From Parietaria judaica (taxonomy: Eukaryota > Streptophyta > Magnoliopsida > Rosales > Urticaceae), in the NCBI GenBank assembly GCA_954871525.1, contig OX940872.1, positions 14,469,180 through 14,533,179 of the forward strand: 64,000 bases of DNA. Reading direction: 5' to 3'. The notes beneath the pieces were generated by a model that was not told where the DNA came from, ran no database searches, and worked only from the letters and a program-made list of their open reading frames with translations. The position numbers and the translations under genes are program-made. Position 1 is the first letter of the stretch. Each line of letters begins with the position of its first letter. Positions 23,617-32,939 of the stretch are shown piece after piece.

Positions 23617-24279
23617 AGGGGTAAGGAAAGAAGGAGAAAGAAAGAGGGAGAAAGAAAGGGTATCTGATCCCTTTTTTTTTGCTTTATTGATTTCCCTTTT
23701 TTTTAATATATATATAATATATATTATATATATTGGGTTTTTACAGGGTAGGAAATTAGTAAAGAATATAGATAATGAGAGAAATGATGCTATTATTGCT
23801 TGATCACGAGATGTAACACAGTGTATTGCTTGAGGGTATGTGTGTAAGAATTTGTGTCCTAGTTTGTTACAATGTCAATCTATTTATAGGCTAAGTTAGA
23901 ACGTTCTTATTCTATCTTCGTGCAACGGCTATGAGACGGAGCTCTCCTCCTCGTTCTTAGCTCGTGTTGCCACGTGTAAAGGTGACAACGTGGTACTCGG
24001 TCTTATCCTATGTGGTAGTAGCTCGATTTGGTCAGCATGGAGGAAATGTGCCTTGTCTCGTGGGCTCCTGGGATTTTGTGAGCTGATCTTTGGGTTTGGG
24101 AGATTCGATGTTTGAATGGGTCTTGATCTTCGTGGTGGGCTGTTATGGCTTGAAAGCCAACGTTGTGAATCAAGTGATTTGTTCCTTGCTGTCGTTTCTT
24201 CATAATGTCGTTGACTTTTTATGATATGTCGTTTGACATATTATTGTCGTTTTTGAGGGGACGAAGTCCCACATCAACA
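23617..24279 (-). mobile_element. Possible minus-strand LTR fragment
   Basis: On the minus strand the sequence begins TGTTGATGTGGGACTTCG at 24279 and carries a TATAAATAG box (complement of about 23882-23890), so it looks like an LTR promoter in minus orientation. The left end carries a purine-rich run (23617-23670) followed by pyrimidine and TA runs and is not delimited. No second copy is present in the window. Open frames here show no domain. Confidence 0.35.
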
Positions 24280-24629
24280 ATAACTATGTCAAAAACTAAA
24301 ATATATAGAACTAGAATAATCTTGTTCCAAATAATTTTCAAATTAAACTTAATTTTGCGGTTCTATTTTTATAACAGGATTCAAAAAAAGAAATACTAGA
24401 TTCAATTATACCAACATTAGTTGTCCCAAGCACAAACCAAAGAACTAATGTGATCCCTAAGGTTGTTTTCTTTTTATTAATTAGCCAAAGACATTTTGGT
24501 TCGCAAGAGAAATGGAACAATATAATTTTGGGGTAGAAACCGATTTTAAAGTATATTCAAGTATAGTTAATAATTTTTTTATCTACATGGAATGTCTTGA
24601 ACAAATAATAAAGAAGTACCTATGTTTTA

Positions 24630-24666
<37 letters not shown>

Positions 24667-25560
24667 CAAGGTTTTCTGGTTTGCATTATTACATACAAGT
24701 ATATACAAAATTATGTTATCAATAAGAGATTCTAATTAGCGTGTACTCTAAAAAAGAGATTAATAAAACAAGCTAGGTAAGTTAATCCAGATAACTTGTC
24801 TAGAAGAATATATATGTCAAATAGCTCCTGTGGTTGGCTCTATCATTTATATATTATATAGCTTCGAATATGCTTCCATAACTGAAATGCTGAAATAACT
24901 TCTTATGATAGGTATTGATCAGTATTGATGCTCATAAATTTATACTAATTATGAGCAACAAAAATTGAACGTATCTAATCCTAATCGGACCATTATTTAT
25001 CAGTGGGAAATATCCCGTTCAAGTGGCGAAGCCGGCCCTTTTAATTTAGAAGGGTACTGCTAAGTGTTCTGTTATAAGAAAAGATATTTTCTTATAAGGA
25101 AAGATATGAATGAGACGGAAAATTAAAAGAATACTATAATGACAACAATATTACAATTATAATCTTTTTTTGAATTAAAACTGTTAAAAATTTACACAAG
25201 AAAAAAAATTTAGAAGAGAAAAAAAAAATTAGTAAAAAATATTAGAAGTTGAAACAAAAAATAGGATGAATGAGGAAAATACCCATCAACAAGCAAATTT
25301 TTCAAAAAATACCCATGAAATTAAATTATTTATACATCATTTTATTAATTTAGGATAAAAATACCCTTATCTCTCTATCTATAATGTTATACTTCATTTT
25401 ATTATATTTAATTTAATTTTACTATTTTTTGATACAATAAATTCAAAACCTTACAACTTTATTTTACAACTGACTGAGTTATAAAAATTAATCAGAGTTT
25501 ATGAAGAGAATAATTTTATAGGTCGTAAGATGTTTTGATATATTCCTACATTCCACAGGT
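24280..25560. other. AT-rich DNA, no gene seen
   Basis: Contains a (TA)15 run at 24633-24662 and a foldback TTATAAGAAAA/TTTTCTTATAA around 25072-25097. The short frames at 24205-24399 and 24512-24739 run through simple repeats and are not genes. Confidence 0.4.
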
Positions 25561-25700
25561 GGTAATAAAGTTACATTTATGTAAGTTTAGTAACTTATCT
25601 TTAACTAAAGTTACATAATTGTAATCTTGATTGCATGTATGTATTATTATTTGCGCACGTACAATTATATTTACGTATATATATACATTTTTGTGACTAA
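25561..25700. repeat. Second copy of the TTACAT-rich repeat
   Basis: Shares with 1-130 the order AAGTTACAT, TGTAATCTT, then a CACGTAC motif. It adjoins the duplicated segment at 25774 and a perfect hairpin at 25972, which together may form one unclassified non-coding element. Confidence 0.4.
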
Positions 25701-25737
25701 ACAAAAAACTCATAAAACATATAAATAATGAAAACGT

Positions 25738-25950
25738 TTGGAATTATATACTAAAATGCCTCATTTGAGGGAAACGTGGCACGAGGTCACGGTGGTGGAA
25801 GAAAATTTTGATGAAAATGAAACGAGGAGACAAAAGCCCAATCTGAGTGACACGTGGCATGAGATAACGATTGCAGAAGAAAATTTTGACGAAAGTGAAA
25901 ACAGGAGACAGAATAAGAGATTTTTAACTTTATCCAGGTTACAAAAATAG
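25738..25950 (+). repeat. 78-bp tandem duplication, open but unassigned frame
   Basis: Two copies of a 78-bp unit (starting near 25770 and 25848) give a 70-codon frame with an internal 26-residue duplication (TWHEVTVVEENFDENE and TWHEITIAEENFDESE). Most differences between copies keep similar residues, which is weak support for coding. Each copy carries ACGTGGC, a plant G-box/ABRE-like core. No domain is recognised. It may be non-coding repeat DNA that is open by chance. Confidence 0.4.
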
Positions 25951-25971
25951 AAACTTATAGTTACATAATAA

Positions 25972-26021
25972 ATATTTTTTAGCTATTAGGAAAAAGTTCA
26001 ACCCTAATAGCTAAAAAATAT
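25972..26021. repeat. Perfect 19-bp inverted repeat
   Basis: ATATTTTTTAGCTATTAGG at 25972-25990 and its exact reverse complement at 26003-26021, with a 12-nt loop. It resembles the tip of a foldback transposon or a terminator-like hairpin. No gene ends here. Confidence 0.6.
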
Positions 26022-26079
26022 CTATACGAAGCACTGAAAAAGCAACATAGAAGAAAAGAAGTCACATTAACAAAGTAAT

Positions 26080-26505
26080 AAGTCCCCATGCCGCCCCTGC
26101 CATGACTGGGCAAGGGTATCGTGGCAGGGGCACACCCTGAGTAATACATGCCGTGAGACGGCACGGGTACGCCCTGCCGTCTGTACCGCTAGATAGAATC
26201 ACGGGACACCAGGCGCGCCCCATGGCACCAAGTGCCCCTTGAGACCTTGAAATTTCCAGGGAACGCTTCTGGGAGTGCCTTGATGCCCGAGGTGCATCCA
26301 TGTGCGCTCCGAGACCTACCCAGTGCACGCGCCTAAGCATGCCTCGATGTGGGACGCACCTAGCTGCGCCCCCTAGCACACACCCTGGCAACCCAAAGCA
26401 ACCAGAACATTCACGAGGCACACCTCTGTACGCCTGAAGACACACCTAGGGCACGTCCCATGGCGTGGCCTCGACACATAGTTGTGCCCTGGTACACCCT
26501 CAGTA
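26080..26505. repeat. GC-rich GCACC/GTGCC-rich block
   Basis: Abrupt GC-rich segment with repeated GGCAC, GCACACC and TGTGCCCTG words, unlike the AT-rich flanks. Similar blocks lie at 32396-32935 and 35080-35270. Open frames here (for example 26062-26445 minus) are a by-product of GC content. The class is unknown. Confidence 0.4.
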
Positions 26506-26700
26506 TTGTAGACCGATCTATGAAAAACGTAAAATTTCTTGATGAAAAAGCTATGAAGTTGAAAACTAATAATCAACAAAAAACATCCGAACTCTTTAAC
26601 CTCACATATGAGGAAGAATGTGTCAAAATAAGAACGAAAATAAGATAAAAAAAGGCAACACATGCCTCCAGTACGGAAATCAAATAACACAAATAAAAAC
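26505..26700 (+). repeat. Repeat C, copy 1
   Basis: Matches 32170-32395 in the same orientation, including TATGAAAAACGT, AAGCTATGAAG, AATAATCAAC, AAAAAACATCC and GGAAATCAAATAACAC. The GC-rich block lies to its left here but to the right of copy 2. Unclassified. Confidence 0.6.
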
Positions 26701-26802
26701 GAAGAAAAAAAGCAAATAAATATTTATAAGGAAACAAATAAAAATTATCATGCAACAGCTCTGGAAGGTGGAGCTCATCTGCATGGTTGCATGGGTCCTT
26801 AT

Positions 26803-26935
26803 TAGAGCTGCACACTATCGTCGTCGCGGCGCGTCGCGACTAAGTCGCCAAAATCGCGAGAAAACACGTCGCGATGCGTCGTGGCGTGTGTGGTCGCGGC
26901 GCGTCGCGAGCTGGTCGCGAATTGAGGGAAAGAGA
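26803..26935 (-). repeat. Probable hAT transposon 3' end with CpG-rich subterminal repeats
   Basis: TAGAGCTGCAC at 26803 resembles an hAT terminal inverted repeat. It is followed by several GCGTCGCGA-like repeats on both strands (26820-26925), a usual place for transposase-binding subterminal repeats. It lies at the 3' side of the minus-strand hAT transposase fragment at 27270-27535. The opposite terminus is not in the window, so no target duplication can be checked. Confidence 0.5.
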
Positions 26936-27269
26936 GAGACTTGGTAGTTTTTTATGGTTGCGGCAAAAGTTGTATATTTGGTTCCGATGTTTAACTTTGT
27001 TTTAGCCAAATTTAAGTGTTAAAAATGTAAATTTGTAACATATTATTATTTTTAAAAATTTAATAACAAATAAATAAATATAACAAAACGAGATATTAAA
27101 AAAATGAGTTGTATTATTCATTGTGAATATTACAATAAGGTGGAAGAAAGCTGTGATATTCACTTTAAACATAACAAGATGCCTCACTAAAACCTCTCTT
27201 GTAAAACCCTCCTTAGGGACTAAAAACAAAGAGAGGAAAGAGCACATCATTATTGGCGCTAACTTTGCA

Positions 27270-27535
27270 TCACTCGGGGAACCAGGCGTTAAACCTTTCA
27301 GTCATAAGCTCAAGCTCGGTTGGTTTGGAACGTTGGCCGATTACGGGGTTGCGGAACATCCAATCGTTCAACACCACGGCTTGCTCGATGTGTGTGTTGG
27401 TTATTGAGCACCTCTGATCGTCGATGATGTTTTGAGCTGTACTGAATGCGCTCTCCGAAGCAACGCTTGAAATGGGTATGGACAGTATATCCCTCACCAT
27501 TCTTGCCAATATCGGGAATCTTTCCCGTTCTGCGT
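27270..27535 (-). pseudogene. hAT transposase C-terminal dimerisation domain fragment
   Basis: The minus-strand frame contains FPILARMVRDILSIPISS, VASESAFST, a DDQR block and VVLNDWMF, which is the conserved C-terminal hAT dimerisation region. It ends with a stop at 27270. The DDE catalytic part is missing. Upstream the same open frame continues without a stop into Gypsy pol tail sequence (27536-27634), so the open reading frame is a fusion of two unrelated transposon proteins. The junction is near 27530-27540. It is not likely to be a functional transposase. Confidence 0.8.
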
Positions 27536-27634
27536 CGTCGTCGACATCATCATCCCCCGGGACGAGAGAATTCATCCCCGAATTCGGTGCTGTGTCGTCG
27601 TCGCCACTGTAAATACGGAGGTGCATGGCGTTGA
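27536..27634 (-). pseudogene. Gypsy pol C-terminal tail
   Basis: On the minus strand, NAMHLRIYSGDDD and NSGMNSLVPGDDDVDDD correspond to the end of a plant Gypsy polyprotein (the FNVKHL-type block and the acidic tail with NSL-PG-DD). It directly continues the Gypsy frame that ends at 30346 (RTHEVFN) once the solo LTR and one copy of its 5-bp duplication are set aside. The normal Gypsy stop and 3' LTR are gone, replaced by hAT sequence. Confidence 0.7.
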
Positions 27635-30345
27635 TGTTAGACATGTGTGTCCTTAAACAAGATATTTATCCATTTTTAAAATATTATGACAAGTCATTGA
27701 ATAAAGATGGTACTTATTATGTCAATCTTATTATAGTTTTCGGTAGAGTAAAACAAAATGTTTGTTTCCTTAGTTCATAAAGGATGCAATTATGTGATTA
27801 TTATCACAACAGAGTCAATGTGAGGAAGAATTAATAATCATAATAAATGAACTTAAAATGTCCGTGACCTGATTAACTAGGTGGGATCCCATTAATCGAA
27901 TAAGGTCATTAATGTGACTAAGTGACAATCCTATTCTGGATTATGTGTGTGTCACACTCACTGGAATTGCATTAAGTGTGATGTGTCTTCACACTGGACT
28001 AGACCTAACTTAAACTCAAGAAGTTATTATATAAGAGTGTCATTAATAACTTCTAGTTGAGTCACAAAATGATGATCAAATGGATATTCGTTCTAAGTAC
28101 TGAGTGGTCTTCAGTCCGAACTGCTGGCTTGATTGTTCTTTGATTTAACCGTTAAAGAACAAAAGATATTTCCGCTGCTTCCAACACTATTATTTTGGTA
28201 AAATGATAGTCAGTATAGTAAGGGTAGCCTGATAATAAACATAGGCATCACGCAGCTCTCTTCAGAGTCATGATGATTCCCTTGATTGTCGGTGGTGAGA
28301 AGTGAGAGGTACCCGTGCGAAACTTATGAATCAAAACCATAAGTGGGTTACTCATAATATTACTGACAAAGTCAAGGAGGAAAATGCAATGAGGGTCATT
28401 ACGGTAAAAATCGCCTGCTCTTGTGTGAATCATCAAGTGAAAAAACAATAACCCGAATTTGATTGTATCAATGGACACCCTGCACTATACAAGGAATAAT
28501 ATAAACTGTATCACTCAAGAGTGCAGCCTCGGGTCTATAGAGGAATCACTTCGAGGTTTTACAAACAACTAGCAGTTCGTTGGAGCTTAACTAATACGGG
28601 TCCATGGTCCCCAGGATAGCTCCGTTACGGATGATACGTACGTGATTAAAATACATTCTGGATAAGGTTTAATAATTTGGCTAGACTTACAAAATTTAAA
28701 GATATGTGGCATACGTCAGATAATTTTATCGCCAGCGTGGCAAAAGTACCATATTTTGATACACGGAATTAATTGATAAAAATAAAGTTATAATTTAGAT
28801 TTTATATTAGCATCATGTTGTTTTAAATTAAATTCTAAGATACTTTGCTTTTTGAACCAAGTCATTTTGACTTACGGTTTGTGATTTATGGATTTTCTAA
28901 GTTTATGCTCGGTTCGATAAACTATGAAATTAAATCACATGTCACAAATTTAAATGATAGTGTGGCACCATGACATTTTAATGTCTGATATTGAGATCAG
29001 GAATTTATTAATATAATTTAATTATTTAAATTTAAATATTAATAAATAAAATATATATTTATATATGTTTAATGTATAAAATTTGAATTAGAGTTTAGGC
29101 ATTTGAAACCCTAGCAAATTCAAACCATATGTTTTGGACATTCCTTATTTGCGGCAGAAGTACTAAATGTTTTAGTATTTTAGCACATCCCTAAAATTAA
29201 TTTAATCCATTCGATCAGTTATGATTTAATATCAACCGTTGGATTAAGATAATTGATTTTAACCCTAATTGTAATTTGAAATTTATAACTTGGTGACCAA
29301 GCTTAGGTATTTCGAATTTGGTTAATTAATTATATCCGTTGGATTGGTTTTAAGATTTAATCTTTACCGTCGGATTAGAAATTAATTAATATTATATATA
29401 TCATATATAATTCGAATTTATAAAGGATAACGAATTCGAATTAGGGTTTTGTTAAAACCCTTGGTTATTTGATTTAATCCCTAATTGATTTCATCCGTTG
29501 GAATGGTTTGAGATTTATTTTTAACCATTGGTCTAGATTATCATTATATAATTCGAATTATATATATATAATTCGAATTCGATAAATATGATGATAAGAT
29601 TAAATATTTTGATCTTTTTTTATCATGTATTTGTTATTTAATTAAATCCCTGATTAATTATATTCATTGGATTTAGATGAGATTAAATCTGGACCATTGG
29701 ATTGGAATAATTAATTTTAAGAATTTGAAAATAGGGAGCGAAAATATCTAATTCAATTACAGTGTGAGACCTATAAAAGGAGGCTCATTCTACACATTTT
29801 TCACACCTTCCCCAGAGCAAAAACTCGGGCTCTCCCTCTCTCTATAGGGTCAGCGAGTTTTCTGCTTCTGATATCTTTTTCTGGTTTGGCTTATGAGACA
29901 TTTTCTCCGGTAGTTTAAAAAGAACTATCAGTTAAAATTTTCGATGGAGCCCTGCCGGCGAAGCCTACGCTTTGGTACGAGGAGTCCGGGAGAATTTCCC
30001 GGTAGATCACGGGAGTTTCCCCTCAGCCGCCGGCGAAGCCCTGCCGAGATTCAGAGTGCGCAACCGAGATCATCACTAGAGGTACGGCCTTATGCATTGG
30101 GTTAATAAATGGAACCATTTATTGCCTTATATTTATTTCATATTCGAGTAGCTTATTAATAATATTTATGAAATATTAAATTCGTAATAATTATCGGATC
30201 TTGATGAAATGGTAATTACCCGATATTTGTGTCGTCGGGCCGGTAATAAGTTTTTCGCTTTAAAATAATTTTTAAATACTATCGGGACGCCTCGGAGGCT
30301 TATTTCGTGGTCATGAAGTCGGGAATGAAACCCCGATTTCCAATG
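27635..30345 (+). mobile_element. Family A solo LTR (A3) with 5-bp target duplication
   Basis: TGTTAGACATGTGTGTCC to TTTCCAATG, 2.71 kb, matching the A1 and A2 LTRs throughout, with TATAAAAGG near 29773 and an AATAAA near 30103. GTTGA flanks it on both sides (27630-27634 and 30346-30350). It interrupts a Gypsy pol fragment at exactly the duplicated bases. No internal sequence remains, so it arose by insertion followed by LTR-LTR recombination. Arms of the U3 fold are eroded. Confidence 0.9.
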
Positions 30346-30645
30346 GTTGAAGACTTCATGAGTACGGATTTGGCTCAGTAGACGGAGACGGTAGGTATTG
30401 GAGTTGATTTTCTCGACAATTTCAACGGGGCCAATAGTCTTTGGTTTGAGTTTATTAAACTCGTGTGCGGGAACGTGATCCTTGGTCTAGAAAGCCCATA
30501 AAAAGTCCATGACTTCAAAGTCCACCTCGCGCCGCTTCTTGTCGACGAGCTGTTTGTAGCGGATGGTCGGGGCTTCGAGTTTGCCGTGGTTTGTTTATGT
30601 GTGGCTTGGATCTGTTCCATGAAAGTTGTAGCGTCGCTATGCATG
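30346..30645 (-). pseudogene. Gypsy integrase C-terminal region
   Basis: Minus strand: FMEQIQATHKQTTAN, then, after a frameshift, the KIGPVEIVEKINSNTYRL-type block near 30400-30450 and IRTHEVFN at 30346. This is the end of a plant Gypsy integrase. It joins RT-RNase H directly at about 30650. The integrase zinc-binding and DDE core (roughly 1 kb) are deleted, so the enzyme cannot work. Confidence 0.75.
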
Positions 30646-32178
30646 GTTGAAGAGTGCGGTCACAACCGATATCTCCTTCGTTATGAAGATTGCAGACGAT
30701 AATGAGGCAAAGACTTCCTTCTTGAATGCAAATTTTTCCCTTGTAGAATAGAAATCCGTCGATCCAAGAAAATTCGGAGTCGGCTTGCTCGTTGAGGAAC
30801 TGTAGGATTTTCCCAAAAAAAGAATATGTCGTATAGAGCTCCTTGAGTGCATCAAAACCCGGAACTGCAACTCAAAGTTGGGTGAGAAGTGTGTGGCGAC
30901 GACTAAGAGCATCAGTGACGCGGTTGAGAATTCCGGCTTTGAGTTTAATGATGAAAGTGAATTATTGTAGAAAACAAATCCACGGTGCATGATGAGCTGA
31001 CACTTTATCTTGAGAGTCGATGTGCTTAAGAGCGTTGTGTTCGGTAAAGGGTAAAAACTCTTTAGGAAAAAGATAGTGCCGCCAATGTTGGATAGCACGT
31101 ACGATGGCATAAAATTCAACATCGTAGGTGTTGTAACGACACTTGCAACTGGAGAATTTCTCCCTAAAATATGCAACTGAACGAGAACCTTGACTCAAAA
31201 CACCTCCTCTACCAACTTTAGAAGTGTCACAATGGAGGAGGAACGTTTGATTAAAATTGGGTAACACGAGGACCACTGTGGTGGTAAATTTTTCCTTCAT
31301 CATATTGAATGCAATTTTGGCTTCCAGATTCCAGTGAAATCGACCACTTTTAATGAACTCCGTAATGGGCGCCATAATGGAACTAAAATGTGGTATAGAA
31401 CGTCTATAAAATGAAGCAAGGCCGTGAAAGCTTCGTATCTCGGTGACTTTGGATGGGCTTGGCCATGAAGCAACGACATGAACTTTGGAGGGATAAACAG
31501 ACAGCCTTTCGGCAGAAATAATGTAGCCCATACACGTGACCCTATCCGTGACGAAAGAACATTTTTGGGCAGCAACATAGAAGGCATGGTCATAGAAAAT
31601 AAGTAGCACCTCTCGAATGTGATGTAAGTAATCCGCATGGTTAGCTCTATAACTTAATACATCGTCAAAATATACAACAACACATTTACTTATGAATGGG
31701 AATAAAGCATGATTCATAACACGCATTAACGTGCTCAGAGCGTTGGAAAGTCCAAACGGCATGACTAAACGCTCGTAAAGACCCTCCCCCATCTATAAAG
31801 TCGTCTTCCAGTCATCACCAGGACGAATGCGGATTTCATGATAACCGCTCTTGAGATATAGCTTGCTAAATACGCGAATGCCCCTCAATTGATCAAGTAA
31901 ATCGTCAAGACGTGGGATTGGAAAGTGAAAGTGCGCCGTAATTTTGTCGATAGCACGAATATCGACGCACATACGCCATGAGCCATTCTCTTTTTGGTGT
32001 GAGTAAAGCCGGGACAGCGCATGGGATTAGGCTCTCGCAAATTTGGCCTTTCCTGATGAGGTATTAGACTTGACGACGTAAATCTTCATGCTCAACCGGG
32101 CTCATACGATAGTGGGCTCGATTAGGGGGTTGAGCATTCAGAACCAAATTTATTTGGTGTTGTATATCGCGACCAATA
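30646..32178 (-). pseudogene. pol: Ty3/Gypsy reverse transcriptase-RNase H fragment
   Basis: Reading leftward: [17 protein letters not shown] (about 32130-32175), [16 protein letters not shown], the [12 protein letters not shown] block, [27 protein letters not shown], the catalytic YFDD at 31661-31672, the SFHGLASFYRR block, FHWNLEA and RNase H with LHCDTSKVGRGGVL, YDVEFYAIVRAIQHWRHYL. A stop follows PWICFLQ at 30962, with the remainder continuing as KAGILNRVTDALSRRHTLL in another frame. Stops and substitutions (for example after TTL near 31793) show it is dead. Gag and protease are absent: the fragment ends at repeat C copy 2. Confidence 0.9.
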
Positions 32179-32395
32179 TATGAAAAACGTCAATCTTCCT
32201 TATGAACAAGCTATGAAGCTCAAAACTTTTATTAATAATCAACCAAAAAACATCCAAATTTTTCAACCTCACATTGAAGGAAGAATGTTTCAATACATTG
32301 AAAATAAGATTAAAAAAAAAAAAGAAAAAACACGCCTTAATTACGGAAATCAAATAACACCAACAAAAGCTAAGCAAAGCAAGCATCAAGGGGAT
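32170..32395 (+). repeat. Repeat C, copy 2
   Basis: Second copy of the repeat at 26505-26700. It abuts or slightly overlaps the end of the Gypsy RT fragment, and a GC-rich block follows at 32396. That both ends of the Gypsy/hAT block (about 26.5-32.4 kb) carry this repeat in the same orientation may reflect a duplicated host of the insertions. Confidence 0.6.
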
Positions 32396-32935
32396 AGCTA
32401 TCGTTTCGTCGTCACCCAGGCACTACGGAAATTCCCATGGCACCCTCCCTGGCAGGACCTGACATGGCACGGCACCTAGTTGTGCCCTGACGCCCAAGCT
32501 TGTTCTCCTTAGCAGACCCAAAGGTGCCCTGAAGAAACCAGGGAATTATATATGGCATGCTCTAGGTGAACCCCCATCTGCACTCTGCACCACAACAAGG
32601 GCACCTAGGCGCACCTCCGCGCACCCCAGGTTCAAACAGAGGCACCCTACACGCACCCTTAGGTGCACCCAGGGACACCTTAGGCACACCCCTATGTGCA
32701 CCAGCAGTACCCCGACCGTCTCCTAGGTGCACCTTAGGAACCTTCTTGCACCTCCCACCTCTATGGAACTAGACCTCCTGCCACACCTACTGCCCCTGTG
32801 GCATCCTGCGACTTGCCGACCTTGCGGCATCAGGCCTCTTTGCACACCTGCCACCTCGCCAACACACCGCATTGCATATGTCTCTCGTACAATATGCCAA
32901 AGCCACCAGCGGCACCCTTAGTGCTTCCGTAGCAC
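32396..32935. repeat. GC-rich GTGCACC-rich block
   Basis: Repeated GGCACC, GTGCACC, TAGGTGCACC and TTGTGCCCTGA words, related to 26080-26505 and 35080-35270. The open frames at 32566-32772 and 32727-32921 are rich in Pro, Ala, Thr and His from repeat composition and are not credible genes. Confidence 0.4.
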
Positions 32936-32939
32936 TTGA

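Noticed and set aside
24633..24662. (TA)15 run as a regulatory feature
   Set aside because: Simple microsatellite; similar runs occur at about 22390 and 38880 without consistent context.
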